Part shown: positions 1 through 10,524 of the stretch, one piece after another
Position numbering within the stretch: the stretch's first letter is position 1
How the letters are laid out: every line of letters begins with the position of its first letter
Origin: Mesotaenium endlicherianum
Taxonomy: Eukaryota > Streptophyta > Zygnematophyceae > Zygnematales > Mesotaeniaceae
Direction of reading: 5' to 3'
Length of the DNA stretch: 64,000 nucleotides
Assembly (NCBI GenBank): GCA_009602735.1
Contig: WELA01010114.1
Location: forward strand, 429,490 to 493,489
The notes under the pieces: model-generated
Database searches by the model: none
What the model saw: the letters and a program-made list of their open reading frames with translations, nothing else
Told to the model about the DNA's origin: nothing
Translations under genes and position numbers: made by a program

Positions 1-464
1 CCCCCCGCCCCTTGTCTTGAAGAAAGGAGAGAAGAAACGCACCACAATAGAAAAGGCTCAATCCCAGGGCCCACTCTGGCCGATGACAACTGCCACGCAA
101 AAGTGGGACAAGGACGTGGGAAGATATTTATGAGTGCATAGCAAGTCTTGTGTGTCAAATTATGCATCATGAAGTCAAGTGTGTACAACGTCATACATGT
201 ACAGGTAGAACATGGAAGTACTCCAGGTTGTAGATCAGTAGTGTTTTTTTTTTTGGATTTATGGAGTAGGTCATAGTACAATAATAGCAGCAGCAATACC
301 ACATGCTGTGCAAGACAGATGTACACATAGTGTTAACTGCCTACTTAGTGGCTAATTAGTGGTACGAGTGCGGATGCAAAATGAGCCTAATGCTTGATTT
401 TATGTAAGAGCAAGAACCCACAAACAACTTCCTTGTGGTACATTACAGCGTAGGGCCTTAAGCT
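1..464. other. 3' flank of Harbinger remnant, no gene seen
   Basis: No coding region, RNA gene or recognisable repeat end is visible here. It lies downstream of the minus-strand Harbinger transposase and may be that element's 3' non-coding part, but I could not identify a terminal inverted repeat or TTA/TAA target duplication. Confidence 0.4.
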
Positions 465-1273
465 TCACCTAATTTCTCCTTGCATGAAGTGCTGAAACAG
501 GGCATCCCGGAAGGCCTTCCCAGCCTCGTGATTAGGGGCACCATGCTTGGCTTCCTCGCGAATCGCCACACCAGGCATCCGCCGACCTTTGGGAGGCGCT
601 CGATTACGCTCTTGCCACTCCTCATGAATGTGAGGATTATGCCTCACTAGTATCTGTATGTTGTGGAGAATGCAACAGGCTCTAATCTGCTTCTCTAGGA
701 CGCCACACGTACAAGGATGGTTAACCTGCCCACCAAACATGCGCCACACGTCCTTGAAGATCTCAAATGCCCCCTCTACAACCATGCGAGTAGACGAGAG
801 GGAAGCGTTGAAGACTTTCTTGTCAGCGGGGAAGGTACCAAGAGCCAGTGATCTAGCATGTAGCCATCATCAGTGACAACATACAGAGGGACAAGGTGCC
901 CCTGCATCGTCACTGACGGTCCAAGGAACAATCTTAGGTTGTGCCAATTACACCTACCAAGCCACGAGCGCCTTAAGATGCGCTCATCATGCATGCTCCT
1001 AGTGGCTCCAATTGCTACATCAAGAAAAAGGGCGTTGTGAGCTACAACCGCCTGTAAGCAAACAAAATAGTTAAGCTTTCTGTCATAATAAGCCTGTGGA
1101 TCTCCTCTCATCTGCTTCTGGCATATTCTATGTGGCTAACATCTAAGGCACCAACACAGTTGGGAAAGCCCCTGAATCGCTGCATGCCACAAACTGCAGC
1201 TTCAAGTCCATGACCATAAAATGGCATACGCAGCAAGAAGCCTAACTCGTTTGTGACAACCTTGCAGAATTTC
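465..1273 (-). pseudogene. PIF/Harbinger transposase (DDE_Tnp_4/ALP1-like), C-terminal two thirds
   Basis: This is the nuclease part of a PIF/Harbinger transposase, or of a domesticated ALP1-like relative. Reading minus, it shows GFPNCVGALDVSHIE (first catalytic Asp), LFLDVAIGATRSMHDERILR (second Asp block, matching the family DxxxGxxxSxHDxRxLxxS pattern) and MVVEGAFEIFKDVWRM (catalytic Glu block), followed by the usual CCILHNI motif. The reading frame changes at least twice, near 1110 and near 835, so it is not translatable as one ORF. It ends abruptly at 1273, where gypsy copy A1 begins. The N-terminal remainder lies on the plus strand and ends at 24656, and the split codon restores a continuous Lys-Phe-Cys-Lys run across the two places. 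The family call is firm. Whether it was a transposon or a host-derived gene is open. Confidence 0.85.
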
Positions 1274-1838
1274 TGAAAGGGGCACAGTGCCCTAGTGGAA
1301 GCGTAGTGACTCACGAGGAACAAAACTAGTTGCAATCATACTCAAGAGTGCTCCTCTCTAGGAGAAAGCTACGGATTTTCCTAAGTGTTCGTCAAATCGT
1401 CCCTTCCAGGATATTCGTAAGTAGGCCATATCAGTCTAATCTAACGTGTCGGGTCGAATTGACGTCCACATACATGCATCGACATTACTAGAATATTCTA
1501 TCTTAGACGCGCTAGGCTAAACCAAAACTTCTAGGTAAATTGACCTAGTCGGCACTCCGCGTCAGCCGAACTTACGTGAAGGTTTGAGTTCACACAGCGG
1601 GCCAGATCGCTGGACGCTGTCGGTCAATCCGACGGTCGCGCTCACCGCGAATTAAGGACAGTCGTCAACCGACTTCAAAACTAATTAAACTTCGAAAATC
1701 CATAACTCTCTTTATACTTGACCAAATTTGATGAACTTTACATCAAAATGCCCACAACACTGCACTCTATACTACTATACAATCAAAACATACTTTCATG
1801 AAACTCAAAAATGCACTTTATAAACCTACGACCTTACA
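1274..1838 (-). repeat. Family A LTR (left LTR of A1)
   Basis: It starts TGAAAGGGG and ends ACCTTACA on the plus strand, homologous along its length to the 744-bp LTRs of A3 but about 180 bp shorter. It interrupts the Harbinger transposase, with ATTTC at 1269-1273. The variant TTTCATGAAACTC near its right end is shared with the LTR at 24657-25405, its expected partner. Confidence 0.9.
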
Positions 1839-4028
1839 TCATCCCCCTCCTCAAGATGCGACGTCCTCGACGCATTCTGCAGATAACGTCTCAACTTACT
1901 CTTACAATGAGTCAAGTTGGCCTCTGGCTTCCAAGTGTTGTTGTCCGCATCGTAGCCCTTCCACTTGACCAGAAACTCTTGGACAAATCGTTGACCTCGC
2001 TTGACTCGTCGATCGCCGACAATCGCCTCCACTTCATACTCCAATACATCATCGATCTCTCCGGTGGTGGCGGTGTAGGTAGTCGTCCTGGATGTTCTTC
2101 ATTTGGGTCAACGTAAGGCCGCAGACAACTGCCATGAAACACATCATGGATACGCCAGCGTGAAGGAAGTTCCAACTTGTAGGCCACTGGATTCACCTGC
2201 TTGAGCACTGCAAAGGGACCTGTAAACCGTGTCCGCAGTTTCCTCTTGCCTGTGAAAGGTAGGTTTTTTGTGGACAAGAGTACTTTGTCGCCCACATGGA
2301 ATGTCACTTCCCTCCTGTGCTTGTTAGCATGCTTGACCTGCTCTTCTTGTGCCTTCCGAATACACGTCTTCGCCATATCCCAAGTGTTGGCCATCTGCTC
2401 CATAAAAGCTTGTGTAGTAGGAACCTGAGTCTCCTTGGCCTTCTCCAACAAGATGTTCCTTGGATGATATACTTCTTGCCCATAAACCATACCGAATGGT
2501 GACTGCTTGGTGGATCCCTGCATGCCGTTGATGTAGGCAAATTGTAACCCTGGTAGCTTCTTGTCCCACTCTCAAGGGTCTTCCATAGTGAAACTCTTGA
2601 GCACCTCTTGCAGAGTTCTGTTGAGCCTCTCACTCTGCCTGTCTGTCTGAGGGTGAGAGGAAGTGCTCATACTCAACTTGGTCCTCATCAAAGTAAACAA
2701 TGACGCCAGAAGTTGCTAGTAAACCTCGGATCCCGATCTGAAACGATCACCTTCGGCAACCCATGTCGCCTGAAAATATGATCGAAGAATAGTCGTGCCA
2801 CATCTGATGCCGCACAAGTCTTCTTCATGGGATTGAAGTGAGCCATCTTGCTGAGTCTATCACATACAACCCAAACCGCGTCGTACCCTTGACCACTCAC
2901 TGGTAATGACGTGATGAAGTCCATAGCAATCTTCTCCCAAGGATACTCTGGAATAGGCAGGGGCTGCAATGTACCTCCCTTCTTTTGATTTGGTGTCTTG
3001 TTTCTCTGGCACGCATCACAACTCTTGATCCACTCCTCGATGTCCTTGTCCATATTTCTCCAATAGTACTCCCGCTTCAGCACGCTTGCCGTCTTCTCGC
3101 TTCCAAAGTGTCCAGCATATAAGCAATCATGATGCTCCGCAAGTAGTAAGTCTGGTAGCTCCTTGATGTCAGGTACCACCACTCTGTTGGAATCACCATC
3201 ATACCATATGCCGTCCTTCTTCTGCATACTCGCGTTAAACTCAACTGCTCCACCATCAGCAAACTCTGGATCCTCCTCATAAACTCTTTGAAGCTTCTCC
3301 TTGAAATCCATATTCTCCTTGATGACTGAGACAGCAGCAAGGTCACACCTCCTGGATAAAGCGTCTGCAGGGTTGATCTTCCCAGGCAAATACTCAATCT
3401 TGTGGTCGAACTGTTGCAGAAACTCCATCCACCTTGCCTGTCTTGGTGTCAACGTTGGTTGCGTCATGAACTTCTCCAAGCTCTTTTGGTCGGTCTTGAT
3501 GAACACCTTCCGGCCGTCCACATAACATCGCCAAATCCTCAAAGCCAGGATAAAAGCCAACATCTCTCGCTCGTGTGCTGCATAATTCTGCTCGGCAGAA
3601 CTCAACTTCCTGCTCTCATATGCCACAACTTGTAATTTCTTGCCTTGGTCCTGGAGAAGAATGGCTCCCACTGCAAAGTTTGATGCGTCTGTGATGATGG
3701 TGAAAGGAAGCTCTGGACTGGCGATTGCCAACACAGGCGCCTGTGTCAATAACTCCTTAATCCTCTCAAATGCTTGCTGCTCCTTGTCACCCCATAGCCA
3801 CTTCTCCTGCTTCTTCAACATGTCCGTGAGCGGTGCACACACCTTGGCAAATCCTTCAATGAAACGTCGATAATAATTCGCCATGCCGAGGAAACTCTTG
3901 AGTTGATGAATATCAGCAGGTACCGGCCAATCTCTGACTGCTTGCATCTTCTTCAGTTCCACCTTAACTCCTTTAGCTCCCACTATATGTCCAAGAAACT
4001 CGACTTCATTGAGACAGAAGTCGCACTT

Positions 4029-4531
4029 TGTAGTGATTTGAGTTATTATATATTAGTTTGCATATATTTTAATGTTTTCAAATATATTTGGAGTAGTATT
4101 GTGTGGATTCAAGTGTGAATAGGCACTCTAGTGACTTGGTTCATGTCCTTTGAACCTTCTAAGGCATTTTCGAAGTTAGAGGAAAGACTTAGAAGAACTC
4201 CACGTGGCAAAAGTCAAATGTGCCATTTTTAGGTCAAAAGGACATGTGTACATTATTCTAGAAAGAGGTGGCAAGTTTTGGGATGTGTTGGGTGCCAACA
4301 CATCAACATACACCTTCCTAGAAATTACTTATTTAGCAAGTATATAAACAAGAGCTAGAATATAAAAAGACATTCCAGAAGCACTCTTGTACTTGCCAAA
4401 ATCCAAAAATATGTTAACTTTCAAGAAGCCATCTCTCTTTCAAGAAGCTACCACTTGTGTTCAAAGATCCTTGTCTTGAATAGATAAAGTATTAAATTTC
4501 ATTAAGTACTTCATCTATCTGTTTCACTACA
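4029..4531 (+). repeat. Solo LTR of gypsy family C
   Basis: A complete 503-bp LTR (TGTAGTGA...TCACTACA) stands alone inside A1 pol and is flanked by a perfect 5-bp duplication, CACTT, at 4024-4028 and 4532-4536. No internal C sequence accompanies it, so it is the footprint of a full C insertion later reduced by recombination between its own LTRs. Confidence 0.95.
4256..4446 (+). promoter_or_regulatory. LTR C promoter: TATA box and TTCnnGAA dyads
   Basis: A TATA box (TATATAAA, 4341-4348) is preceded by a palindromic G-box-like CCACGTGG near 4200. Four TTCnnGAA dyads, the core of a heat-shock element, lie at 4256-4263, 4373-4380, 4420-4427 and 4439-4446. The motifs are seen directly. That they respond to heat or to abscisic acid is inference from known plant LTR promoters such as that of ONSEN. 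Confidence 0.45.
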
Positions 4532-7124
4532 CACTTGCTCATCTTCCCATGCAGCTTTTGATCTCTCAAGACCTCCAACATCTTCCTGAGATGCTCCACA
4601 TGCTCTTCCAAGGTCTTCGAATAGATCAGGATGTCGTCCAAAAATACCACCACAAACTTGTCCAAGTAGGGTCTGAAGATACTATTCATGAGTCCCATGA
4701 ATGTAGCAGGTGCATTAGTCAATCCAAAATGCATGACTGTGAAATCGAACAAACCATAGCAAGTTCTGAAAGCAGTCTTCTGAACGTCTCCTTCCGCAGA
4801 CCGTACCTGGTGATAGCCACTCCTCAAATCGATCTTCGAGAAATACTTCGCCCCGACAAGCCTGTCAATCAACTCGTCCACTCGTGGAAGTGGATACCTG
4901 TTCTTGATGGTGACCTTGTTGAGAGCCCGGTAGTCGACATACATCCTCATAGTCCCATCCTTCTTCTCCACAAATAAGACTGGCGCTGCAAATGGAGACT
5001 CGCTGGGTCGGATGAATCCCTTCTCCAAATACTCTGTCACCTGCTTCTTCAACTCGTTCAACTCCGTAAACGATTGATGATAGGCGGGTCTCACTGGTGG
5101 CTTGCTCCCTGGTTCCAATTAGATCTTGAGCTCCATAGCTCTCTGTGGAGGTAATCCTGCAGGTAGCTCCTCAAGAAAACAAACTTGAACTCCTCCAACA
5201 GCGCCTGAATTTGGGCAGGCATCTCAGCAGGCTTCTTCTCTTGAGCAGTTGGGTTCTGCTCCTTCTGAGCAAGGGAATCAGACACCACTACTTGCTCCTC
5301 CGGCGATGTACATTCGCCTAGGCTGTTAGCATTCACGCTTGCTCCATTCGATGACCTGGCCAGGGCCACCAAAACAAGGTACATCTCCTTCACCTGATTC
5401 GCCACGCATAGCATCTTAACTTGCAGGCTCGACAGGAGACAGTTACTTGTGGTCGTATCTACCTCCACCTGTTTCGCTGTCTCCATTCGACCATCACGCT
5501 CTTGGACTTTCACTTGTCCTGTGCTCTAGTGCACTTGAGGGTTGGCTTTTCTCAGCCATGGTCGACCCAATATCACCTCATGGTGACCTAACTCTGCCTG
5601 CTCCATAACTTCAGTACTCTGGTGCCCCGCTACTTCCACGTGAATAGCTTCCGTAGGTGCACCACACTTGAGTCTCTGCCCATTCGCCAAAATTGCCTCC
5701 TTAGGCTCATAATGCTTCTGCATAGGGATTCGCCACTCTTTCACCAGCTAATTGTGCACAAAATTTGCACTTGCGCCACTGTCGACCATACACTTCGCCT
5801 TGTTGCCGTCGACCACTCCTTCCACGATGATAGGCTTGTCAACATCTCGTCCTTTGCTTCTCGGCAGGCTCCCGAGGATAACCTCCTTGTGAGTTCTCGT
5901 TTTCACGCGAGTAGACACCTCAGAACGACTTACTGGCGTCCTCCTTTTTCCTGCTGTTGAGGTTGCTTCGTCTTCACATGACAGTCTCCGCAATTCGTAC
6001 CTGGTGATAGCCACTCCTCAAATCGATCTTCGAGAAATACTTCGCCCCGACAAGCCTGTCAATCAACTCGTCCACTCGTGGAAGTGGGTACCTGTTCTTG
6101 ATGGTGACCTTGTTGAGTGCCCGGTAGTCGACACACATCCTCATAGTCCCATCCTTCTTCTTCACAAATAAGACTGGCGCTGCAAATGGAGACTCGCTGG
6201 GTCGGATGAATCCCTTCTCCAATAACTCTGTCAGCTGCTTCTTCAACTCATCCAACTCCGCAAACGATTGTCGATAGGCGGGTCTCACTGGTGGCTTGCT
6301 CCCTGGTTCCAACTCAATCTTGTGCTCCATAGCTCTCTGTGGAGGTAATCCTGCAGGTAGCTCCTCAGGAAATACGCACTTGAACTCCTCCAACAGCGCC
6401 TTAATTTGGGCAGGCATCTCAGCAGGCTTCTTCTCTTGAGCAGTTGGGCTCTGCTCCTTCTGAGCAAGGGGATCAGACACCACTACTTGCTCCTCCGGCG
6501 ATGTACATTCGCCCAGGCTGTTAGGATTCACGCTTGCTCCATCTGATGACCTGGCCAGGGCCACCGAAACAAGGTACATCTCCTTCACCTGATTCGCCCT
6601 GCATAGCTTCTTAACTTGCAGGCTCGACAGAAGACAGTTACTTGTGGTCGTATCTACCTCCACCTGTTTCGCTGTCTCCATTCGACCATCACGCCCTTGG
6701 ACTTTCACTTGTCCTGTGCTCCAGTGCACTTGAGGGTTGGCTTTCCTCAGCCATGGTCGGCCCAATATCACCTCATGGTGACCCAACTCTGCCTGCTCCA
6801 TAACTTCCTTACTCCGGTGCCCCGCTACTTCCACGTGAATAGCTTCCGTAGGTGCACCACACTTGAGTCTCTGCCCATTCGCCAAAATTGCCTCCTTAGG
6901 CTCATAATGCTTCTGCACAGGGATTCGCCACTCTTTCACCAGCTTCTTGTGCACAAAGTTTGCACTTGCGCCACTGTCGACCATACACTTCGCCTTGTTG
7001 CCGTCGACCACTCCTTCCACGATGATAGGCTTGTCAACGTCTCGTCCTTTGCTTCTCGGCAGGCTCCTGGGGATAACCTCCTTGTGAGTTCTCGTCTTCA
7101 CGCCAGTAGACACCCCAGAACGAC

Positions 7125-8173
7125 TTACTGGCGTCCTCCTTTTTCCTGCTGTTGAGGTTGCTTCGCCATCACATGACAGTCTCGAGCCAGATGTCCAAGC
7201 TTGCCGCAACTATAGCACGGTCCTCTCGGCTTGAAATTCTGCTGCTTGCGCTGGTACTGAACAAGTNAACAAGGTCCAACTCCATAGGTACTGGACCTTG
7301 TCCACTCGTGCTTGGCGCTTGAGATCCAAAGTGTCAATATCCTCCAAAGTTGTGGCTGCCCCACTGCCTTTGACTATACTCCACAGTGTCGACTCTTGTT
7401 GCCAATGCCATCATTTCTCCAAGACTGGTAGGGTCCTTGAGCGCCACTTCCTTGGCCACAGTTGGCTTGAGTCCCCTCTTGAACTTGTCCATCATCTCCG
7501 TCTTGTGCATGGATGGGCATTGAAGCACTAGCTCGTTGAAGCGCGATACATACTCTTGAACGCTTTCTCGTTGACGAAGGCGCACCAATAGATCTCGAGC
7601 GGTAGCCTCAAGTGCAAAAGGTTGAAATTGCCTCTTCAAGCCTTCAAATACCTGATCAACAGTAGCAGGAACTCCAGACAGCTGCTCGTGTCGCTCATAC
7701 CAAGCTCCAGCACTCTTCTGCAACAAAGTTATGACAAAGGCGACTTGCCTGTCGGGCGCAAGCGCAGAACACTCCATAAACTTCTTTACTCCAAAAATCC
7801 ATTGATGAACAGGCGGCGATCCACGCTCTCCAGTGTACACTTCAGGCTTAGGCGCACGCACTCCCGACGCGGGTGGAATAACTGGTTGAACCACTTGGTT
7901 AACATGAATCGGGGGCACAACAGGTGCAGGTGCCGAACTCGTCGAAGCGGCGTTCCCCATAACAACTCGCACCATTCTCTCCAACTCCGCGCGCATAATT
8001 TGTTGAAACTGGGTGTAGACTTCTCCTCCAATTGCATTTGCCATTTTTGCCTTAGCATCGCCTGCATCTCTTGTTGCTCTCTGGTCATTGTTGGTGCTGC
8101 CTGCTGCCCCGCGCGCTCAACATGCTCGACATGTTCGCCTCCTCCTGCTGCCGGCTGCGACTCCATAATATAA
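7125..8173 (-). pseudogene. Family A gag, copy A1 (broken)
   Basis: It is homologous to the open gag of A3: an N-terminal [12 protein letters not shown] region, the retrotransposon gag core with [12 protein letters not shown], and a C-terminal CCHC knuckle ([15 protein letters not shown]). It is broken in a few places and contains the single N at 7267, around which the short string AACAAG is repeated. That looks like a gap-closing scar rather than biology. Confidence 0.8.
7267..7267. other. Single ambiguous base (assembly join)
   Basis: One N sits inside A1 gag, flanked by a short duplicated string (AACAAG). Copy A2 has a single continuous version at the matching site. The same pattern of a lone N with duplicated or simple flanks recurs at 46617 and 56626. 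It suggests a closed assembly gap, which bears on the apparent inversion between A1 and A2. Confidence 0.6.
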
Positions 8174-8189
8174 TATGCAAACTAGCCCA

Positions 8190-8201
8190 GCTCCGATACC
8201 A
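8190..8201 (-). other. Primer-binding site of A1 (tRNA-iMet)
   Basis: On the minus strand it reads TGGTATCGGAGC, 11 of 12 matches to the classical plant initiator-Met PBS TGGTATCAGAGC, two bases inside the 5' LTR. Confidence 0.85.
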
Positions 8202-8203
8202 GA

Positions 8204-8947
8204 TGAAAGAGGCAGAGTGCCCTAGTGGAAGCGTAGTAACTCACGAGGAAAGAAACTAGTTTCAATCATACTAGAGAGTGCAGCGGCATATCACTAACAA
8301 GGTATAGGAAAAATACTCAACGTTTTGAGTAGCAAGAAACTGCTCATAAATGAACTAGGATGAAAGGCCTTGTCATTACAAACCCGTAGAAATTTACAGA
8401 AGTGAAAACTGATAAGAAACAAAAAAGTTATGCCTATTTATTATTTTTTGCCTAAATGCTCCTCTCTAGGAGGAAGCTACGGATTTTCCTAAGTGTTCGT
8501 CAAATCGTCCCTTCCAGAATATTCGTGAGTAAGCCAGATCAGTCTAATCTGACGTGTCGGGCCGAATTTACGTCCACATACATGCATCGACATTACTAGA
8601 ATATTCTATCTTAGACGCGCTAGGCTAAATCGAAACTTCTAGGTAAATCGACCTAGTCGGCACTCCGCGTCAGCCGAACTTACGTGAAGGTTCGAGTTCA
8701 CACTAATGGGCCAGATCGCTCGACGCTGTCGGTCAATCCGACGGTCGCGCTCACCGCGAATTAAGGACAGTTGTCAACCGACCTCAAAAGTAATTAAACT
8801 TCAGAAATCCGTAACTCTCTCAATACTTGACCAAATTCGATGAACTTTATGTCAAAATGACCACAAAGATGCACTCTACATTAATATACAATCAAAACAT
8901 ACTTTTATGACACTCAAAAATGCACCTTATAAATCTATGACCTTACA
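8204..8947 (-). repeat. Family A LTR (right LTR of A1)
   Basis: It is 744 bp, TG...CA. It is followed by GTGGA (8948-8952) in copia sequence. It shares diagnostic variants with the LTR at 36248-36994, such as CATTAATATAC near the 3'-LTR edge, that the other A LTRs lack. This supports those two as the original pair of one insertion. Confidence 0.9.
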
Positions 8948-9780
8948 GTGGAGGAAGGCCTCAATTGAAGATATGGAGTCGTTGGAGAAGAAGCACACCT
9001 GGGACTTAGAGGACCTGCCACCTGGCAAGAAGGTTGTTGGAGGCCGGTGGATCTACAGGAAGAAGAGAAGGGCTGGTGGATTTGTGGACAGGTACAAGGC
9101 AAGATATGTGGCAAAGGGGTACTCGCAAACAGAGGGAGAAGATTATCATGAGACGTTTGCCCCTGTTGCCAAGATTGCCACTGTGAGGATGGTTGCACAG
9201 GTTGCAGCTGTGGAGGATATGGAGATGCACCAGATGGACGTGAAGATTGCATTCCTGAATGAGAACTTCGAGGAGGAGGTGTACATGGAGCAGCCTGAAG
9301 GATTTGTAGATGCCAGGTTCTCCAAGAAGGTCTGCAAGCTGAAGAAGTCTCTATATGGTTTGAAACAGAGTCCCAGGATGTGGAACCAGAAGATTGACTC
9401 TTTTCTGTTGGAGCAAGGATTTGTGAGGTCAAATACAGCCAGAAGCCTCTATATGAAGGGTGTTGGAGAAGACAGAGTGATGCTGGTATTGTATGTGGAG
9501 GATCTACTGCTGGTTGGGAAGAAGATGGAGAAGATCCAGGAAGTGAAGGATGTGCTGAGTAGCACATATGATATGAAGGATCTTGGAGAGGTGGAGTTTG
9601 TGCTTGGCCTACAGGTGAAGAGGAACAGGGCCAAGAGGATGATCATGCTTGGGCAACCAGCTTACCTGCAAACAATCCTGGAGAGGTTTGATATGCAGAT
9701 GTGCAAGCTTGTCAGTGTGCCTCTTGACCCTAAGCATAGACTTAGTGCAAGTATATGTGCCAAGGGTGAGAGAGAATGGG
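8948..9780 (+). pseudogene. Copia reverse transcriptase, first part
   Basis: This is a typical copia RT: WIYRKKR, the KARYVAKGYSQTEGEDYHETF block, MDVKIAFLNE, YGLKQSPRMW and the active-site box LYVEDLL (usually YVDD). It starts mid-protein at the A1 junction and stops at the A3 insertion. The upstream residues (KAAMKTNAAEQ) are on the minus strand ending at 36995. It is a fossil. Confidence 0.9.
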
Positions 9781-10524
9781 TGAAAGGGGCAAAGTGCCCT
9801 AGTGGAAGCGTAGTGACTCACGAGGAAAGGAACTAATTGCCATCATACTAGAGAGTGCAGCGGCATATCACTAACACAGCTTAGGAAAATTACTCAACAT
9901 TTTGAGTAGCACGAAACTGCTTACAAATGATGTAGGATGAAAGGCCTTGTCATTACAAGCCCGTAGAAATTTACAGAAGTGAAAACTGATGAGAAACAAG
10001 GAAGTTATGCCTATTTATAATTTTCTGCCTAAGTTCTCCCTCCTAGGAGGAAGCTACGGATTTTCCTAAGTGTTCGTCAAATCGTCCCTTCCTGAATATT
10101 CGTGAGTAAGCCAGATCAGTCTAATCTGACGTGTCGGGCCGAATTGACGTCCACATACATGCATCGACATTACTAGAATATTCTATCTTAGACGCGCTAG
10201 GCTAAACCGAAACTTCTAGGTAAATCGACCTAGTCGGCACTCCGCGTCAGCCGAACTTACGTGAAGGTTCGAGTTCATTCTAACGGGCCAGATCGCTCGA
10301 CGCTGTCGGTCAATCCGACGGTCGCGCTCACCGCGAATTAAGGACAGTCGTCAACCGACCTCAAAACTAATTAAACTTCGGAAATCCATAACTCTCTCAA
10401 TACTTGACCAAATTCGATGAACTTTATATCAAAATGACCACAAAAATGCACTCTACACTACTATACAATCAAAACATACTTTCATGATACTCAAAAATGC
10501 ACTTCATAAACCTATGACCTTACA
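9781..10524 (-). repeat. A3 3' LTR
   Basis: 744 bp, TG...CA. It is the element's 3' LTR, since the element reads minus. The pol stop codon lies 13 bp inside it. Confidence 0.95.

Larger units (their letters stand above)
1839..7209 (-). pseudogene. Family A pol region, copy A1 (broken)
   Basis: Reading minus, the recognisable parts are aspartic protease (MVDSGAS), reverse transcriptase (VFLDDIL), RNase H ([11 protein letters not shown]), integrase with an HHCC zinc finger and D-D-E core, and a chromodomain. They match the open pol of copy A3. The region is interrupted by the solo family C LTR at 4029-4531 and carries an internal tandem repeat of the PR-RT part. It is a fossil and cannot be read as one frame. 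Confidence 0.85.
1274..8947 (-). mobile_element. Ty3/gypsy chromovirus, family A, copy A1 (fossil, recombinant flanks)
   Basis: The order on the minus strand is LTR 8204-8947, PBS, gag, pol (PR-RT-RH-INT-chromodomain), polypurine tract, LTR 1274-1838. A solo LTR of family C sits inside pol. Part of the PR-RT region is present twice in tandem with a period near 1.2 kb. The copy is broken, with roughly eight or more breaks. The bases outside the two LTRs do not match: ATTTC on the left and GTGGA on the right. They instead match the outer flanks of copy A2, so A1 is a product of rearrangement between two original insertions. A single N lies at 7267. Confidence 0.9.

Noticed and set aside
1811-3873. 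Plus-strand frames antisense to family A pol (and their copies in A3, A2, C1, C3)
   Set aside because: They recur identically wherever pol occurs and mirror its codon structure. No domain of their own.
1274-8947. A1 as a simple insertion dated by its own two LTRs
   Set aside because: The outer flanks ATTTC and GTGGA do not match, and the LTRs belong to two different original insertions.
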